Shown here one piece after another: positions 28,462-37,434 of a stretch of 64,000 bases of DNA (position 1 is its first letter; each line of letters opens with the position of its first letter). The translations under genes were made by a program, and so were the position numbers. The notes under the pieces were generated by a model. It was not told where the DNA came from and did no database searches. It saw nothing but the letters and a program-made list of their open reading frames with translations. Where the stretch lies: assembly GCF_006569185.2 (NCBI RefSeq), contig NZ_VIGC02000010.1:141670-205669 (forward strand). Reading direction: 5' to 3'. The stretch comes from Litorilinea aerophila (lineage in GTDB: Bacteria > Chloroflexota > Anaerolineae > Caldilineales > Caldilineaceae).

Positions 28462-28684
28462 GGTCCTTTCCCGTCCGCTCATCTTGTCCCGCCCGTTTCC
28501 CTGCCAATGGCAAGAGGGCGGCCCTGTCCGGTCCCCTGCCCAACCGGGCTGGCGCCCGTGGGCGGTCGATGAGCCCTTCCCCTTTCGTCAGACCGCTCGT
28601 CAGACCGCGTTTGTCTGGCGTTTGTCTGGCCGCGTCTGTCCGGTTCTGCCTGTCCGATCGTGGCGGGAATGCCCGGGCGCTTGC
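28462..28684. other. polA upstream gap with paired short direct repeats
   Basis: No gene. At about 28584-28630, TCGTCAGACCGC occurs twice in tandem and is followed by GTTTGTCTGGC twice in tandem; the CAGAC and GTCTG cores can pair with each other. Purpose unknown. Confidence 0.45.
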
Positions 28685-28894
28685 TCAGCCCTCCTCGACG
28701 GCCAGATCGCCCTGATCCACCAGGGCCTTGATCTGGGGGATCTTCAAGATGGCGCGCAGGGTCCGCATACGCCGGCCGGCATCCAGGCGGACGCGCCCGG
28801 CAGGCAGCTCCAGGATGTAGTTGTTGCGGGTGCGGTTCACCAGCACGATGATCTCGTCTGGATCTTCCATCCAGGTGGTGTCTGACTTCTTCAT
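28685..28894 (-). CDS. Small hypothetical protein
   Basis: 69 aa. It opens MKKSDTTWMEDPDEIIVLVNRTRNNYILEL and ends with a charged stretch (LRAILKIPQIKALVDQGDLAVEEG). The coding pattern is convincing and a consensus promoter lies 90 nt upstream. I recognise no domain; the predicted shape is a short beta hairpin region followed by helices. In-frame starts at 28912 and 28939 are possible; 28894 has a weak AGGG about 8 nt upstream. It is divergent in reading from nothing nearby and sits between the glycosyltransferase (ending 29044) and polA. Confidence 0.6.
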   Translation of the reverse strand: MKKSDTTWMEDPDEIIVLVNRTRNNYILELPAGRVRLDAGRRMRTLRAILKIPQIKALVDQGDLAVEEG

Positions 28895-28986
28895 GGTGAC
28901 TACCCTGTCCATGGTTTCCACGGTGCTCTCCACTGTCATGTGAATGTTGCGGGTCCAGCCCTGGCCGTTCTGGCAGGATCTTGACC

Positions 28987-29015
28987 ATTGTACAGTTGTG
29001 CCGGAGGTTTGACAA
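28987..29015 (-). promoter_or_regulatory. Promoter for the small protein (and possibly polA)
   Basis: Minus strand: TTGTCA at 29015-29010, a 17-nt spacer, TACAAT at 28992-28987. The predicted start is about 28980. Confidence 0.7.
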
Positions 29016-29043
29016 AATTCTCCCGGACAGTCTGTGCCCTGTT

Positions 29044-30576
29044 TCACAACCGGCCTTTGGTGGGCAGTGGGTGTCCATCCTGGCTACTGGCTGGCTGCTC
29101 TGGCCGGGCCAGGAAGGCTTCCCAGGCCTGCCAGAGGGCCACTCCCGCCATGAGCCCATACCCGCCGGCGTAGATGGCCAGGAACGGGATGGACCACCAG
29201 CGTCCCAGGTAGGCAGCCAGCCCGATGGCGGCCAGGGCGTAGAGGGCCAGCCCCAGCTCGATGAAGGTGCCGACTTCCAGGGGGAGGCGGTAGCGGCTCT
29301 GCTGCCAGCCATCGCCGGCCCGCTGCACGTGGAATTTGGGCGTACGGAGGAACTGGCTGTGGTGGCCCAGCAGGCCCTGGGCCACGGCCAGGGAATTGTT
29401 GAAGCTGAGGCCGGTGCCCAGCAGCATCAGAAAGGGCAGGCGCGCCCAACGCCAGAACCAGCTTCGGGGATGGAGCTGGCGCTGGGCCGTGGCATAGAGC
29501 AAGGGCGGCCCCAGGGAAGTGAGGCTCAGGAAGGAGAGGGGCGCAGCCGGGTCCACGCCCAGGGCCATGAGGGGCAGCGAGAGGAGCACCATGGCCAGGA
29601 GCAGCGGGTGGATCAGGTAGCTGCCCAGGTGGGCCAGGGCGGCCAGCCGGGTGACCAGGGGCCAGCCGCTGCGCCAGACCGGCCTGGCCAGTTTGCGGAG
29701 GGCCTGGACGCTCCCCTTGGCCCAGCGGAACTGTTGCCGTTTGAAGGCCGAGAGCTGGGGGGGGATTTCAGCCGGGGCCTCCACGCTGTTGAGGTAGAGG
29801 GCCTGCCAGCCGGCCAGTTGGGCCCGGTAGCTGAGATCCAGGTCTTCGCACAGGGTGTCGCTCTGCCACTGTCCCACCGCTTCATCTTCGATGCAGGCCC
29901 GACGCCAGATACCGGCCGAGCCATTGAAACCGAAGGGGTAGCCCGCGGCCTGCCGCCCGGCCTGCTCCACCACGAAGTGCCCGTCCAGGGCCAGGGCCTG
30001 ACAGCGGGTGAGCAGGGAGTAGTCGGCGTTCAGGTGGCCCCAGCGGGCCTGAACAAAGCCCAGGCGTGCATTGGCCTCGTCCAGGAAATAGGGGACGGTA
30101 CGCTGCAGGAAGTTGGCAGGCGGCATGAAATCCGCGTCGAAGATGGCGATGAACTCGCCCCGGGCCAGGGGCAGGGCGTGGGCCAGGGCGCCGGCCTTGT
30201 AGCCCTGGCGAGAGGCCCGGCGGATCACCGTCACCTGGCGGCCGGCCCGGCGCCAGCGGGCAGCACAGCGTTGGGCCAGCGCGGTGGTCTGATCGTCGGA
30301 GTCGTCCAGGACCTGGATTTCCAGCTTGTCGCTGGGGTAATCCAGGCGGGCGCAGGCGTCGATCAGGCGCTCCACCACGTGATATTCGTTGTAGATGGGC
30401 AACTGGACGGTGACCGTGGGCCAATCCTGGTCTGGGGTGGGGCGTCTGCAGGGTGGTTTCTCCTGGTAGCGACGGTAGTGCCAGCTCAGCCAGAGGGCGT
30501 GGAAGCCGTAGAGGGCCAGGCCGATCACCGAGAGGGCATATGCGATCTGCAGCAGAACCACCAGCAAGGTGTGCAT
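29044..30576 (-). CDS. Family 2 glycosyltransferase, cellulose/mannan-synthase-like
   Basis: 510 aa membrane enzyme that should polymerise or transfer sugars from a nucleotide sugar. An N-terminal membrane segment (LLVVLLQIAYALSVIGLALYGFHALWL) precedes the catalytic GT-A domain with QLPIYNE, LDDSDDQT, FDADFMPP, the acceptor-site TLCEDLDLSYRA and QQFRWAKGS (the QxxRW motif of processive enzymes). About four more hydrophobic segments follow after residue 320. ATG 30576 is chosen because AGGTGA lies 5 nt upstream; a GTG at 30585 is in frame. No partner gene (BcsB-like) is nearby, so it is probably a CslA-type mannan or glucomannan synthase; that is an inference. Confidence 0.85.
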   Translation of the reverse strand: MHTLLVVLLQIAYALSVIGLALYGFHALWLSWHYRRYQEKPPCRRPTPDQDWPTVTVQLPIYNEYHVVERLIDACARLDYPSDKLEIQVLDDSDDQTTALAQRCAARWRRAGRQVTVIRRASRQGYKAGALAHALPLARGEFIAIFDADFMPPANFLQRTVPYFLDEANARLGFVQARWGHLNADYSLLTRCQALALDGHFVVEQAGRQAAGYPFGFNGSAGIWRRACIEDEAVGQWQSDTLCEDLDLSYRAQLAGWQALYLNSVEAPAEIPPQLSAFKRQQFRWAKGSVQALRKLARPVWRSGWPLVTRLAALAHLGSYLIHPLLLAMVLLSLPLMALGVDPAAPLSFLSLTSLGPPLLYATAQRQLHPRSWFWRWARLPFLMLLGTGLSFNNSLAVAQGLLGHHSQFLRTPKFHVQRAGDGWQQSRYRLPLEVGTFIELGLALYALAAIGLAAYLGRWWSIPFLAIYAGGYGLMAGVALWQAWEAFLARPEQPASSQDGHPLPTKGRL

Positions 30577-30655
30577 TGGGATCACCTACGACAATCTGGC
30601 ATCAAAGTGCGTTCAAAAAAAAAGCCGACGATAGCCCGCCAGCTCACAAACGCAC

Positions 30656-30685
30656 AGTATAGCGGATGGACAGAGAAGGGGCCAA
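30656..30685 (-). promoter_or_regulatory. Probable promoter of the glycosyltransferase gene
   Basis: Minus strand: TTGGCC at 30685-30680, an 18-nt spacer, TATACT at 30661-30656. The leader then contains a run of nine Ts (30624-30616). Confidence 0.5.
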
Positions 30686-30858
30686 ATCGGCCTGTGGGAG
30701 GGATCGAGCCGTTGTCTGGAGTTTGGTATACTCGATGGCGGCCCGCGCTTATGTTATACTTAAAAGCAACGGGCTCACTTTTACCGCTCTGCTATCACTT
30801 GCATCCACCCTTTGCATCCACATCCATTGGTCCAGCACGCTGTTGTGAAAGGAATGTC

Positions 30859-31284
30859 ATGAACCAGAGCATGGACAACAACAAGCCTGATGCCGCCTCC
30901 TCAGAAAGCGCTTCATTGCCGCCGGCCATCTCCCAGGAAGAGTTCCAGGCGGTCGTGGAGATGATCGGGCCGGACGAACCGGATCTCATGGTGGAACTCA
31001 TTGACACCTACCTGGAGGAGTCCGGGATGCTGGTTGAGACGCTCCTGCAGCCCCCGCGTGAGGACAATCAGGAGGCCAGGCTGCGCGCGGCCCACAGCCT
31101 GAAATCCAGCAGCGCCAGCCTGGGCGCGCTGCACCTCTCTCGTCTCTGTGCGGATCTGGAGGCTTACCTGCGGGGGCGAGGTGGTGAGCTGGACGAGGAG
31201 CGCCAGGTTCAGCAAATTGTGGCTGAGCGGGAGCGGGTTGTGCTGGCGCTCCAGGCCGAGAAGGCCCGGCTCCAGCAGTCGTAG
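30859..31284 (+). CDS. Stand-alone HPt (histidine phosphotransfer) protein
   Basis: 141 aa. It relays phosphate between response-regulator domains in a multistep phosphorelay. The HPt signature RAAHSLKSSSASLGALHLS is clear, with the phosphorylated His at residue 79, preceded by a helix containing VELIDTYLEES. The first 25 residues are a flexible N-terminus. The ATG at 30859 has AAAGGAA 5 nt upstream; a much longer frame open to 28981 is antisense to the glycosyltransferase. No receiver or kinase is adjacent; possible partners in the window are at 41466-47813. Two TATACT boxes (30727, 30755) lie upstream without good -35 boxes. Confidence 0.88.
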   Translation: MNQSMDNNKPDAASSESASLPPAISQEEFQAVVEMIGPDEPDLMVELIDTYLEESGMLVETLLQPPREDNQEARLRAAHSLKSSSASLGALHLSRLCADLEAYLRGRGGELDEERQVQQIVAERERVVLALQAEKARLQQS

Positions 31285-31427
31285 CCCGGCCTCTCTCCAC
31301 CGTTGGCGCCAGCCCGGCGTCCCGTCTGGCAGTGCAGGCCGGCCATGGGACCAGTGGCGCAGGCTGGCCAGCAGGGAACAACCGCAGACCGGCCTGGCTG
31401 CCGATCCACGTTGCAGGCCCACCCACA

Positions 31428-31467
31428 GACAGAGAGGGCAGCCCCTGCAGGGGCTGCCCTCTCTGTC
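31428..31467. terminator. Perfect 18-bp hairpin between convergent genes
   Basis: GACAGAGAGGGCAGCCCC, loop TGCA, then its exact complement. It lies between the HPt gene (plus) and the EF-G paralogue (minus). No T-run, so termination strength is uncertain. Its AGAGAGGGCAG core is shared with the terminator at 21052. Confidence 0.7.
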
Positions 31468-31543
31468 GTGATGCGAATCGGTGACGGTCGACTTTGGGAT
31501 GGTAGCGAGGCCGATTCCGCGGCGAGCCGGGAGCGTGCCCGGG

Positions 31544-33610
31544 CTATCGTTCCTGCTCGGCGGCCTTGCTGGCGGCGATGATCTCGTCCATCAGGTGCCG
31601 GGGGACCGGTTCGTAGTGGTCGAATTCCATGGTGTAGACGCCCCGACCCTGGGTCATGGAGCGCAGGTCCGTGCCGTAGCGGAGCACCTCGGCCAGGGGC
31701 ACCAGGGCCCGGATGACCGTGCGGTTGTTCTTCTGCTCCATCCCCAGAACTCGACCCCGCCGGGTGTTGAAGTCGCTCATGACGTCGCCCATGTACTCTT
31801 CGGGCACGGTCACTTCGATGCGGTAGATGGGCTCCAGGAGCACGGGATTGGCCTGTTGAACGGCCAGCTTGAAGACCTCCCGCCCGGCTGTCTGGAAGGC
31901 GATATCCTTGGAGTCCACCGGGTGTTCCTTGCCGTCGTAGACCACGGCCTTGACATCCACCACCGGGTAGCCGGCGATGACCCCCTGCTCCATCACCTGG
32001 CGCACCCCTTTCTCGATGGAGGGCAGGAAGACGCTGCTGATGGCGCCCCCGAAGACTTCGCTCACGTACTCAAAGCCGGCGCCGGTCTCCAGGGGCTCCA
32101 CCCGCATGTGGACCTCCGCAAACTGGCCGGCACCGCCGGTCTGCTTCTTGTGGCGGTATTGGGCCTGGGCCACCTGGCTGATGGTCTCCTGGTAGGGCAC
32201 CTTGGGGATGGAGGTTTCCACCTTGACGCCGTAGCGCTGCTCCAACCGCTGGACAGCCACGTCCACGTGGGTTTCGCCCATGCCCTGCAGGACGTTCTGC
32301 TTGGTGGCGGTGACATACTCCAGCCGCAAGGTGGGGTCTTCCTCGGCAAGGGCTGCCACCGAATGGCCCATCTTGGCGCTGTCCGCCTGGGTGGCCGGGG
32401 TGATGGCCACCGAGTAGAGGGGTTGGGGATACTCCGGCTTGGGAATGGTGATGGGCGCAGCGGGTGTGGTCAAGGTGTCGCCCGTGACCAGATCATCCAG
32501 CTTGGTGATAACGCCGATGTCGCCGGCCACCAGTTGATCCGTGGGCTGCAGGTCCTTTCCCCGGGCCACGAAGAGGTTGCTGCAGCGGGCTTCGTTGCCG
32601 GTGCGGGCGTTGATGAGGCGCTCCTCTTTGTGGATGGTGCCGGAGAAGACCCGCACATAGTTCATGCGGCCCACGTAGCGGTCGATGATGGTCTTGAAGA
32701 CCTGGGCGGCGATGGGGCCGTTGGGATCATTGGTGAGTTCGATTTCCTCGCCGTTTTGGGTGGCCTTGATACTTCGTTCGGTGGGTGCGGGCACGTAGCG
32801 GCCCAGGGCTTTGAGCAGCCGTTCCATGCCGATGCCCTTGACCGCGGAGCCGCAGTAGACAGGCACGATGGTGCACTCCTTCACCCCCTGATGCAGGCCC
32901 CGGCGCACCTCCTCGGGCGTCAGCTCTTCCCCGTCCAGATATTTCATGATGAGCTCGTCGTCGGTTTCGGCTGCGGCCTCCACCAGGGCCATGCGGGCTG
33001 CTTCCACTTCATCGGCCATCTCTTCGGGGATGGGGGCCTCCTTGCCCTCCGGCCCCAGGTACGCCTTCATGCTCACCAGGCTGACGACGCCCCGGAAGTT
33101 TTCGCCCTGGCCGATGGGCAACTGCATCGGGATGATGGTGGCGTCGCTGAAGGTCTCCCGCAGGCTCTCCACTGCCTTCTGGAAGTTGGCGTTTTCCCGG
33201 TCCATCCGGTTCACGAAGACGATGCGGGGTTTATTCAGATTCTGGAGGCGTTCCCAGGCCAACTCTGTGCCCACTTCCACGCCGGCCACTGAATCCAACA
33301 GGACCAGACCGGCTTCGGCCACGTGGAGGGCGCTGATGACCTCTCCCACGAAGTCCAGGTAGCCAGGCGCATCCAGGAGGTTGAACTTCAGGTTGCCGTG
33401 TTCAATGGGAATCACCGACAGGTTGATGGAAATCCCGCGGCGATGCTCTTCCGGGTCCCAGTCGGAGACGGTGGTCCCATCCTCGACGCGGCCCAGCCGG
33501 GTGATGACTTTGGTGTGGTAGAGCAGCGCCTCGGTGAGGGTCGTTTTGCCGGATCCACTGTGGCCCAGGATGGCCACATTCCGGATCTGGTCTGTCTGAA
33601 ACTTCGCCAT
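31544..33610 (-). CDS. EF-G-like translational GTPase (EF-G2 type)
   Basis: 688 aa GTPase related to elongation factor G. P-loop GHSGSGKTT (residues 16-24); the switch II motif reads DAPGYLDF, so the usual catalytic His of DTPGHVDF is Tyr84; NRMD replaces NKMD. All later EF-G domains are present (domain IV around QYRHKKQTGGAGQFAEV, domain V around PIYRIEVTVPEEYMGDVMSDFNTRRG). This set of changes is typical of the second EF-G (as in Thermus) whose cellular role is unsettled, so it should not be taken as the main fusA. The start at 33610 follows TAGGAGGA. Confidence 0.88.
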   Translation of the reverse strand: MAKFQTDQIRNVAILGHSGSGKTTLTEALLYHTKVITRLGRVEDGTTVSDWDPEEHRRGISINLSVIPIEHGNLKFNLLDAPGYLDFVGEVISALHVAEAGLVLLDSVAGVEVGTELAWERLQNLNKPRIVFVNRMDRENANFQKAVESLRETFSDATIIPMQLPIGQGENFRGVVSLVSMKAYLGPEGKEAPIPEEMADEVEAARMALVEAAAETDDELIMKYLDGEELTPEEVRRGLHQGVKECTIVPVYCGSAVKGIGMERLLKALGRYVPAPTERSIKATQNGEEIELTNDPNGPIAAQVFKTIIDRYVGRMNYVRVFSGTIHKEERLINARTGNEARCSNLFVARGKDLQPTDQLVAGDIGVITKLDDLVTGDTLTTPAAPITIPKPEYPQPLYSVAITPATQADSAKMGHSVAALAEEDPTLRLEYVTATKQNVLQGMGETHVDVAVQRLEQRYGVKVETSIPKVPYQETISQVAQAQYRHKKQTGGAGQFAEVHMRVEPLETGAGFEYVSEVFGGAISSVFLPSIEKGVRQVMEQGVIAGYPVVDVKAVVYDGKEHPVDSKDIAFQTAGREVFKLAVQQANPVLLEPIYRIEVTVPEEYMGDVMSDFNTRRGRVLGMEQKNNRTVIRALVPLAEVLRYGTDLRSMTQGRGVYTMEFDHYEPVPRHLMDEIIAASKAAEQER

Positions 33611-33950
33611 AAATCCTCCTACGACAGCGTGTTTGGGTGCTCGAATGTTGTCATCGGCCCAAGAGAGGGATCAGGTCGGATTGGCCGATTCAAGAAATGG
33701 TATGGTCAGGTATGGAGGGCCGTGCAAAGGTGCCTGGCAGGCAGTTGACGTTCGACCTGTCTGGCCGATGGCACCATTCAAGCGCATCGTCCCAATGGCA
33801 GACAAACCTTCAGGTCGCCGATCCATGTATATTTTATTGCCTTCCAGGGCATGGGCGAACATCGGTGATATGAACCCAGGGTCGATTGTACAGAAAAAGC
33901 ATTTGGATGTCAACGAAGGGGCAGGGGCTGTGGTCATATCGTTCAATTGT

Positions 33951-33980
33951 TTGACATTTCACGGGCGTTTGTGATATGAT
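33951..33980 (+). promoter_or_regulatory. Promoter of the sugar ABC/isomerase operon
   Basis: TTGACA at 33951-33956, an 18-nt spacer, TATGAT at 33975-33980; predicted start about 33987. Confidence 0.82.
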
Positions 33981-33994
33981 AGTTGCATACCGAT

Positions 33995-34006
33995 TAAAAC
34001 GTTTTA
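33995..34006 (+). promoter_or_regulatory. LacI/GalR-type operator
   Basis: A perfect 12-bp palindrome TAAAACGTTTTA with the central CG typical of LacI-family sites, just downstream of the predicted transcription start. Bound there, a repressor would block initiation. No LacI-family gene is in the window. Confidence 0.65.
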
Positions 34007-34109
34007 TTTCCGCCAGCCACCCCACGGCCGCCCCTCCCTGCAGGCGAATCGCGTGGGTGGCTTCCTTAGATCGGTATTCCAATGTTTCCCCGCAAAGGAG
34101 GTTGACCGT

Positions 34110-35468
34110 ATGGACAGGTATCTTCGTCGTTTGGGGCTGATGCTGGGGGTAATGGCCCTGGCTCTGCTATGGGCGGGCTGTGCGCCCGTTGGCTCTCCTG
34201 CAGCCACTTCTGGCTCTGCGCAGGAACCGGTGACGTTGACGTTCTGGAACATGCCCTTTGTCACCCAGGAGGTTTCCCCTGCCTACGTGGCGCAGTGGGA
34301 GGAGGCCGTCCGGACTGCCCTGCCCAACGTTCGGGTGGACACATTCTATGGGCCAGGGAAGTATAAGGATCAACGGGACAAGTTCCTGTTGCAGGCTGAA
34401 AGTGGAACGCCGGATGTCATCGAAGGTCTGCTGGAGGACACGGCGGTTTACGTGCAGCGAGGGCTGATTGAACCCCTGGATGAGCGTTTTGCCGCCTGGG
34501 AAGATAGCAGCCAGTTTGTGGAAAGCACCCTGGAGCCCCTTCGCATCAACGGCAAGTTGTGGGGCATCCCCTACAACACCAATGCCCGGGCCATGATCTA
34601 TCGCAAGGATATCTTTGAAGAGCACGGCCTGGAGGTGCCCAAGACCTGGGGAGAGCTGATCGAAACGGCCCGCAAAATTACGGAGCTGACCAATGGCGAA
34701 GTGCATGGGTTCTTCCTCTGCACCGAGGTGGGGGATCCCCGGGCCGCCCAGGAGTTCATGTCCTGGTACTATCAGGTCAGCGGCGGCCAGAACATGTTTG
34801 AGGTGGTCGATGGACAGGTCGAGTTCAAGGCAACTGTGGAGCAGCTTGAGCAGGTGTTGAGCCTGTACGATGCCCTCTTTGATGCGGAGAGCGTGCCTTA
34901 CCCTGCCATCGATCCCAACGTGCGGGGAACCGGCTGGCCTGTGGAAGATCCGGGGTATGTGGCCGGCAAGTGGGCCATGGTGCCCATGGGGCCGTGGCTG
35001 TGGGGCCGCCGGGAAGAAGGGGAAGTGGCCAAGGACATCCTGGAAAATCGTACGGCCATTACCGCGCTGCCCGTGGCTGAAGGGGGCGTCCCGGCTACCT
35101 ATCTAGAAGTGAAACCCATCATGCTGAACGCCTATTCCCGCCACAAGGATGAGGCCTGGGAGCTGATCAAGTTTATCACTTCCAAGGAGCAGATGGCCCT
35201 TTGGCTGGCGGATTCTGGCGGCATTCCGGCCCGTAGGGACTCGCTGGAAATGCCCCAGTTCACCGAAAGCGAGATCGGCTGGTGGATCCAGGGCTTTGCA
35301 GATCAACTGCCCATTGCCGTGGCCATGGCGCCCATCAACTGGGGGCCGGTCAGCGAAGCCAACCTGCGGGCGGTCAATTTCGTCATCTATGATGAGCAGA
35401 CACCCGCCGAAGCAGCGCAGTGGCTCTACGATCAGATCATGACCTTGTTGGCCAATGGTGAACTGTAG
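34110..35468 (+). CDS. Sugar ABC transporter substrate-binding lipoprotein
   Basis: 452 aa extracytoplasmic solute-binding protein, family 1 type. The signal peptide LGVMALALLWAGC has a lipobox Cys near residue 24, followed by a short Ser/Ala linker. The mature chain opens VTLTFWNMPFV and contains KLWGIPYNTNARAMIYRKDIFEEHGLEVPKTWGELIE, the usual hinge and ligand region. Ribosome site AAAGGAGGTTG. It precedes two permease genes and a sugar isomerase, so the ligand is likely an L-arabinose-type pentose or an oligosaccharide containing it. Confidence 0.88.
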   Translation: MDRYLRRLGLMLGVMALALLWAGCAPVGSPAATSGSAQEPVTLTFWNMPFVTQEVSPAYVAQWEEAVRTALPNVRVDTFYGPGKYKDQRDKFLLQAESGTPDVIEGLLEDTAVYVQRGLIEPLDERFAAWEDSSQFVESTLEPLRINGKLWGIPYNTNARAMIYRKDIFEEHGLEVPKTWGELIETARKITELTNGEVHGFFLCTEVGDPRAAQEFMSWYYQVSGGQNMFEVVDGQVEFKATVEQLEQVLSLYDALFDAESVPYPAIDPNVRGTGWPVEDPGYVAGKWAMVPMGPWLWGRREEGEVAKDILENRTAITALPVAEGGVPATYLEVKPIMLNAYSRHKDEAWELIKFITSKEQMALWLADSGGIPARRDSLEMPQFTESEIGWWIQGFADQLPIAVAMAPINWGPVSEANLRAVNFVIYDEQTPAEAAQWLYDQIMTLLANGEL

Positions 35469-35496
35469 GTAGCGGCGACACTGTTGATGGAGGAGC

Positions 35497-35534
35497 GGGA
35501 GGCGAAGGTCGTGGCAGGGAGGCCTTCGCCTCCC
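35497..35534 (+). repeat. 12-bp hairpin between binding-protein and permease genes
   Basis: GGGAGGCGAAGG and CCTTCGCCTCCC form a perfect stem around a 14-nt loop. No T-run. In many ABC operons such a hairpin stabilises the upstream message so that the binding protein is made in excess. Confidence 0.6.
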
Positions 35535-35603
35535 GATTCCCTGGAGATCACTGGCGCCGGGAGTGCGCTGTAGACCTTTGACAACACGTTGGAAGGCCTG
35601 ACG

Positions 35604-36470
35604 ATGCAAGAGCGCTACAAGGGGTTGCTCCTGATTTTGCCCAGCCTGCTGGTCATGGCGCTGTTCACCGTTTATCCCCTGGTGGATGGGCTGCGCATGG
35701 CTTTCACCAACGCCAATTTGCTGCGGGATGATGTGCGTTATGTGGGGATGGACAATTTTCGGCGGATGCTCCAGGACGATGTCTTTTGGATCTCCCTGTA
35801 CCACTCGGTGTTGCTCACGGTGGTGGTGGTCCTCTTACAGCTCATCGGCGGGCTGATCCTGGCCTCGGCCATGCGGCAGGACCTGCCGGGGATGGGTTTT
35901 TTCAAGAGTATCATCATGGCCAGTTGGGTGATCCCGGTTGCGGCGACGGTGATCATGTTCAAGTTCATGGCCCAGCCCGATGTGGGGTTGATCAACATCC
36001 TTCTGCGCAGCGTTGGCCTGGAACGGCTCAATAAGTATTGGCTAGGGGATCCCCAGGTGGCCTTGCCCTTTATCATGATGCTCCACCTCTGGCGTAATGT
36101 GCCGTTTTACGGGGTGGCCTTTTTGGCGGCCATGCAGGCCATTCCCCGGGCTCAATATGAGGCGGCCGAAATCGACGGGGCCAATGCCTGGGATCGTTTT
36201 CGTTATGTGACCCTGCCCGGTATCCGCAACATGATTGTGGTCATGGTGACCATCCACGTGCTGTGGACCTTCAACAACTTTGATTTTGTCTACCTGGCTA
36301 CCGGGGGAGGGCCGGTGAATGCCACCGATGTCCTGCCGGTCTATGTCTACCGCCTGAGTTGGAACAGTTACAGCATCGGCTATGCCTCCAGCGTTGGCAC
36401 CGTCATGCTCATTTTGTTGATGCTCTACTTTGTCGTTTACGTTCGCCTTTCGGAAAGGCAGGCCAGGTGA
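35604..36470 (+). CDS. Sugar ABC transporter permease (MalF/UgpA type)
   Basis: 288 aa with six hydrophobic segments. The inner-membrane coupling EAA motif is seen as YEAAEIDGANAWDRFRYVTLPGI. It opens LLILPSLLVMALFTVYPLVDGL as in CUT1-family permeases. ATG 35604 follows GGAAGG; an in-frame TTG at 35589 is inferior. It pairs with the next gene, which begins 3 nt after its stop. No ATPase gene is in the operon, so a shared MsmK/UgpC-like ATPase elsewhere is expected. Confidence 0.9.
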   Translation: MQERYKGLLLILPSLLVMALFTVYPLVDGLRMAFTNANLLRDDVRYVGMDNFRRMLQDDVFWISLYHSVLLTVVVVLLQLIGGLILASAMRQDLPGMGFFKSIIMASWVIPVAATVIMFKFMAQPDVGLINILLRSVGLERLNKYWLGDPQVALPFIMMLHLWRNVPFYGVAFLAAMQAIPRAQYEAAEIDGANAWDRFRYVTLPGIRNMIVVMVTIHVLWTFNNFDFVYLATGGGPVNATDVLPVYVYRLSWNSYSIGYASSVGTVMLILLMLYFVVYVRLSERQAR

Positions 36471-36473
36471 ACC

Positions 36474-37319
36474 GTGCGCAGTCGAAGATACACGCGGCTC
36501 CTCCACGCCGGTTTGGCGTATCTGGTGGTCCTGAGCGCGTTGCTCTTCTTTATCGTGCCCATGTTGTGGATCATCTACACGTCTTTCCGCACCCAGGAGT
36601 CCATTTTCACCGGCCGGGTGTTGACGCCCTGGTCGACGTATACCCTTGAAAACTATCGCACCATCCTCTCGGTGACCGACTTTCCCTTATACTTTTGGAA
36701 TTCGTTCAAAATCGCGGCCACGGTGACGTTACTTTCCCTCGCCTGCTCCATCACAGGCGCCTATGGGCTGAGTCGCTTTGATATTCCAGGCCGGCAGCCC
36801 TTGCTGTTGGGCATCTTCTCCACCCAGATGTTCCCCCAGGTGCTGTTGGTGATTCCGATTTATCTCATTATTGTCTCGTTGTTCCTGTTGGACACGGTCA
36901 TCGGGGTGGTGTTGGGGCAGATGATCCTGGTCTTGCCCTTTCAGATGTGGATGCTGGCGGGCTACTTCGATAACGTGCCCCGGGAGATCGACGACGCGGC
37001 CAGCATTGATGGCTGTAACATCCTGCAGCGCCTGATCTACGTGATCTTACCCGTGGCAGCCCCGGGGATCATGGTAGCCGCGTTTTTCTCCTTTGTGGTT
37101 TCCTGGGGTGACTATCTGATCGTCTCCATCGTGACCCAGAGCCAGCGCACGGCTACCCTGACGCTCATCATCCAGCGCCTCTCCTCCGCCCTGTTGATCC
37201 GGTGGGGGCAGGTGGCGGCCGCCACGGTGCTCACCATCGTGCCCACCGTGCTGCTCTTTTCCTTCGTCCAAAGGCGGCTGGTGGAGGGGCTCACGGCAGG
37301 GGCGGTCAAGGGCGAGTGA
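36474..37319 (+). CDS. Sugar ABC transporter permease (MalG/UgpE type)
   Basis: 281 aa, second CUT1 permease. It opens with a basic segment then VVLSALLFFIVPMLWIIYTSF; the EAA loop is PREIDDAASIDGCNILQRLIYVILPVAAPGI. Start codon GTG at 36474 with AGGTGA upstream, overlapping the end of the previous gene's ribosome region, so translation is coupled. About six membrane spans. It forms the channel with the 35604 product. Confidence 0.9.
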   Translation: MRSRRYTRLLHAGLAYLVVLSALLFFIVPMLWIIYTSFRTQESIFTGRVLTPWSTYTLENYRTILSVTDFPLYFWNSFKIAATVTLLSLACSITGAYGLSRFDIPGRQPLLLGIFSTQMFPQVLLVIPIYLIIVSLFLLDTVIGVVLGQMILVLPFQMWMLAGYFDNVPREIDDAASIDGCNILQRLIYVILPVAAPGIMVAAFFSFVVSWGDYLIVSIVTQSQRTATLTLIIQRLSSALLIRWGQVAAATVLTIVPTVLLFSFVQRRLVEGLTAGAVKGE

Positions 37320-37434
37320 GGCCGGACGCCCCTGGCTGTGTCCCTGCCCGTTCCCAATTTTCGCCATCGGCCCGGATTGGGTGACAATAGAGCCACAGAC
37401 GGATATTTCCGCCTGTCCCTGTCAGCCATCCGAA

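Noticed and set aside
30727..30760. Two promoters for the HPt gene
   Set aside because: TATACT occurs twice, but neither copy has a -35 box at 16-18 nt; kept only as a remark.
28981..31284. 767-aa plus-strand ORF
   Set aside because: Its first 600 codons are the antisense of the glycosyltransferase. Only the last 141 codons (HPt) have a ribosome site and domain.
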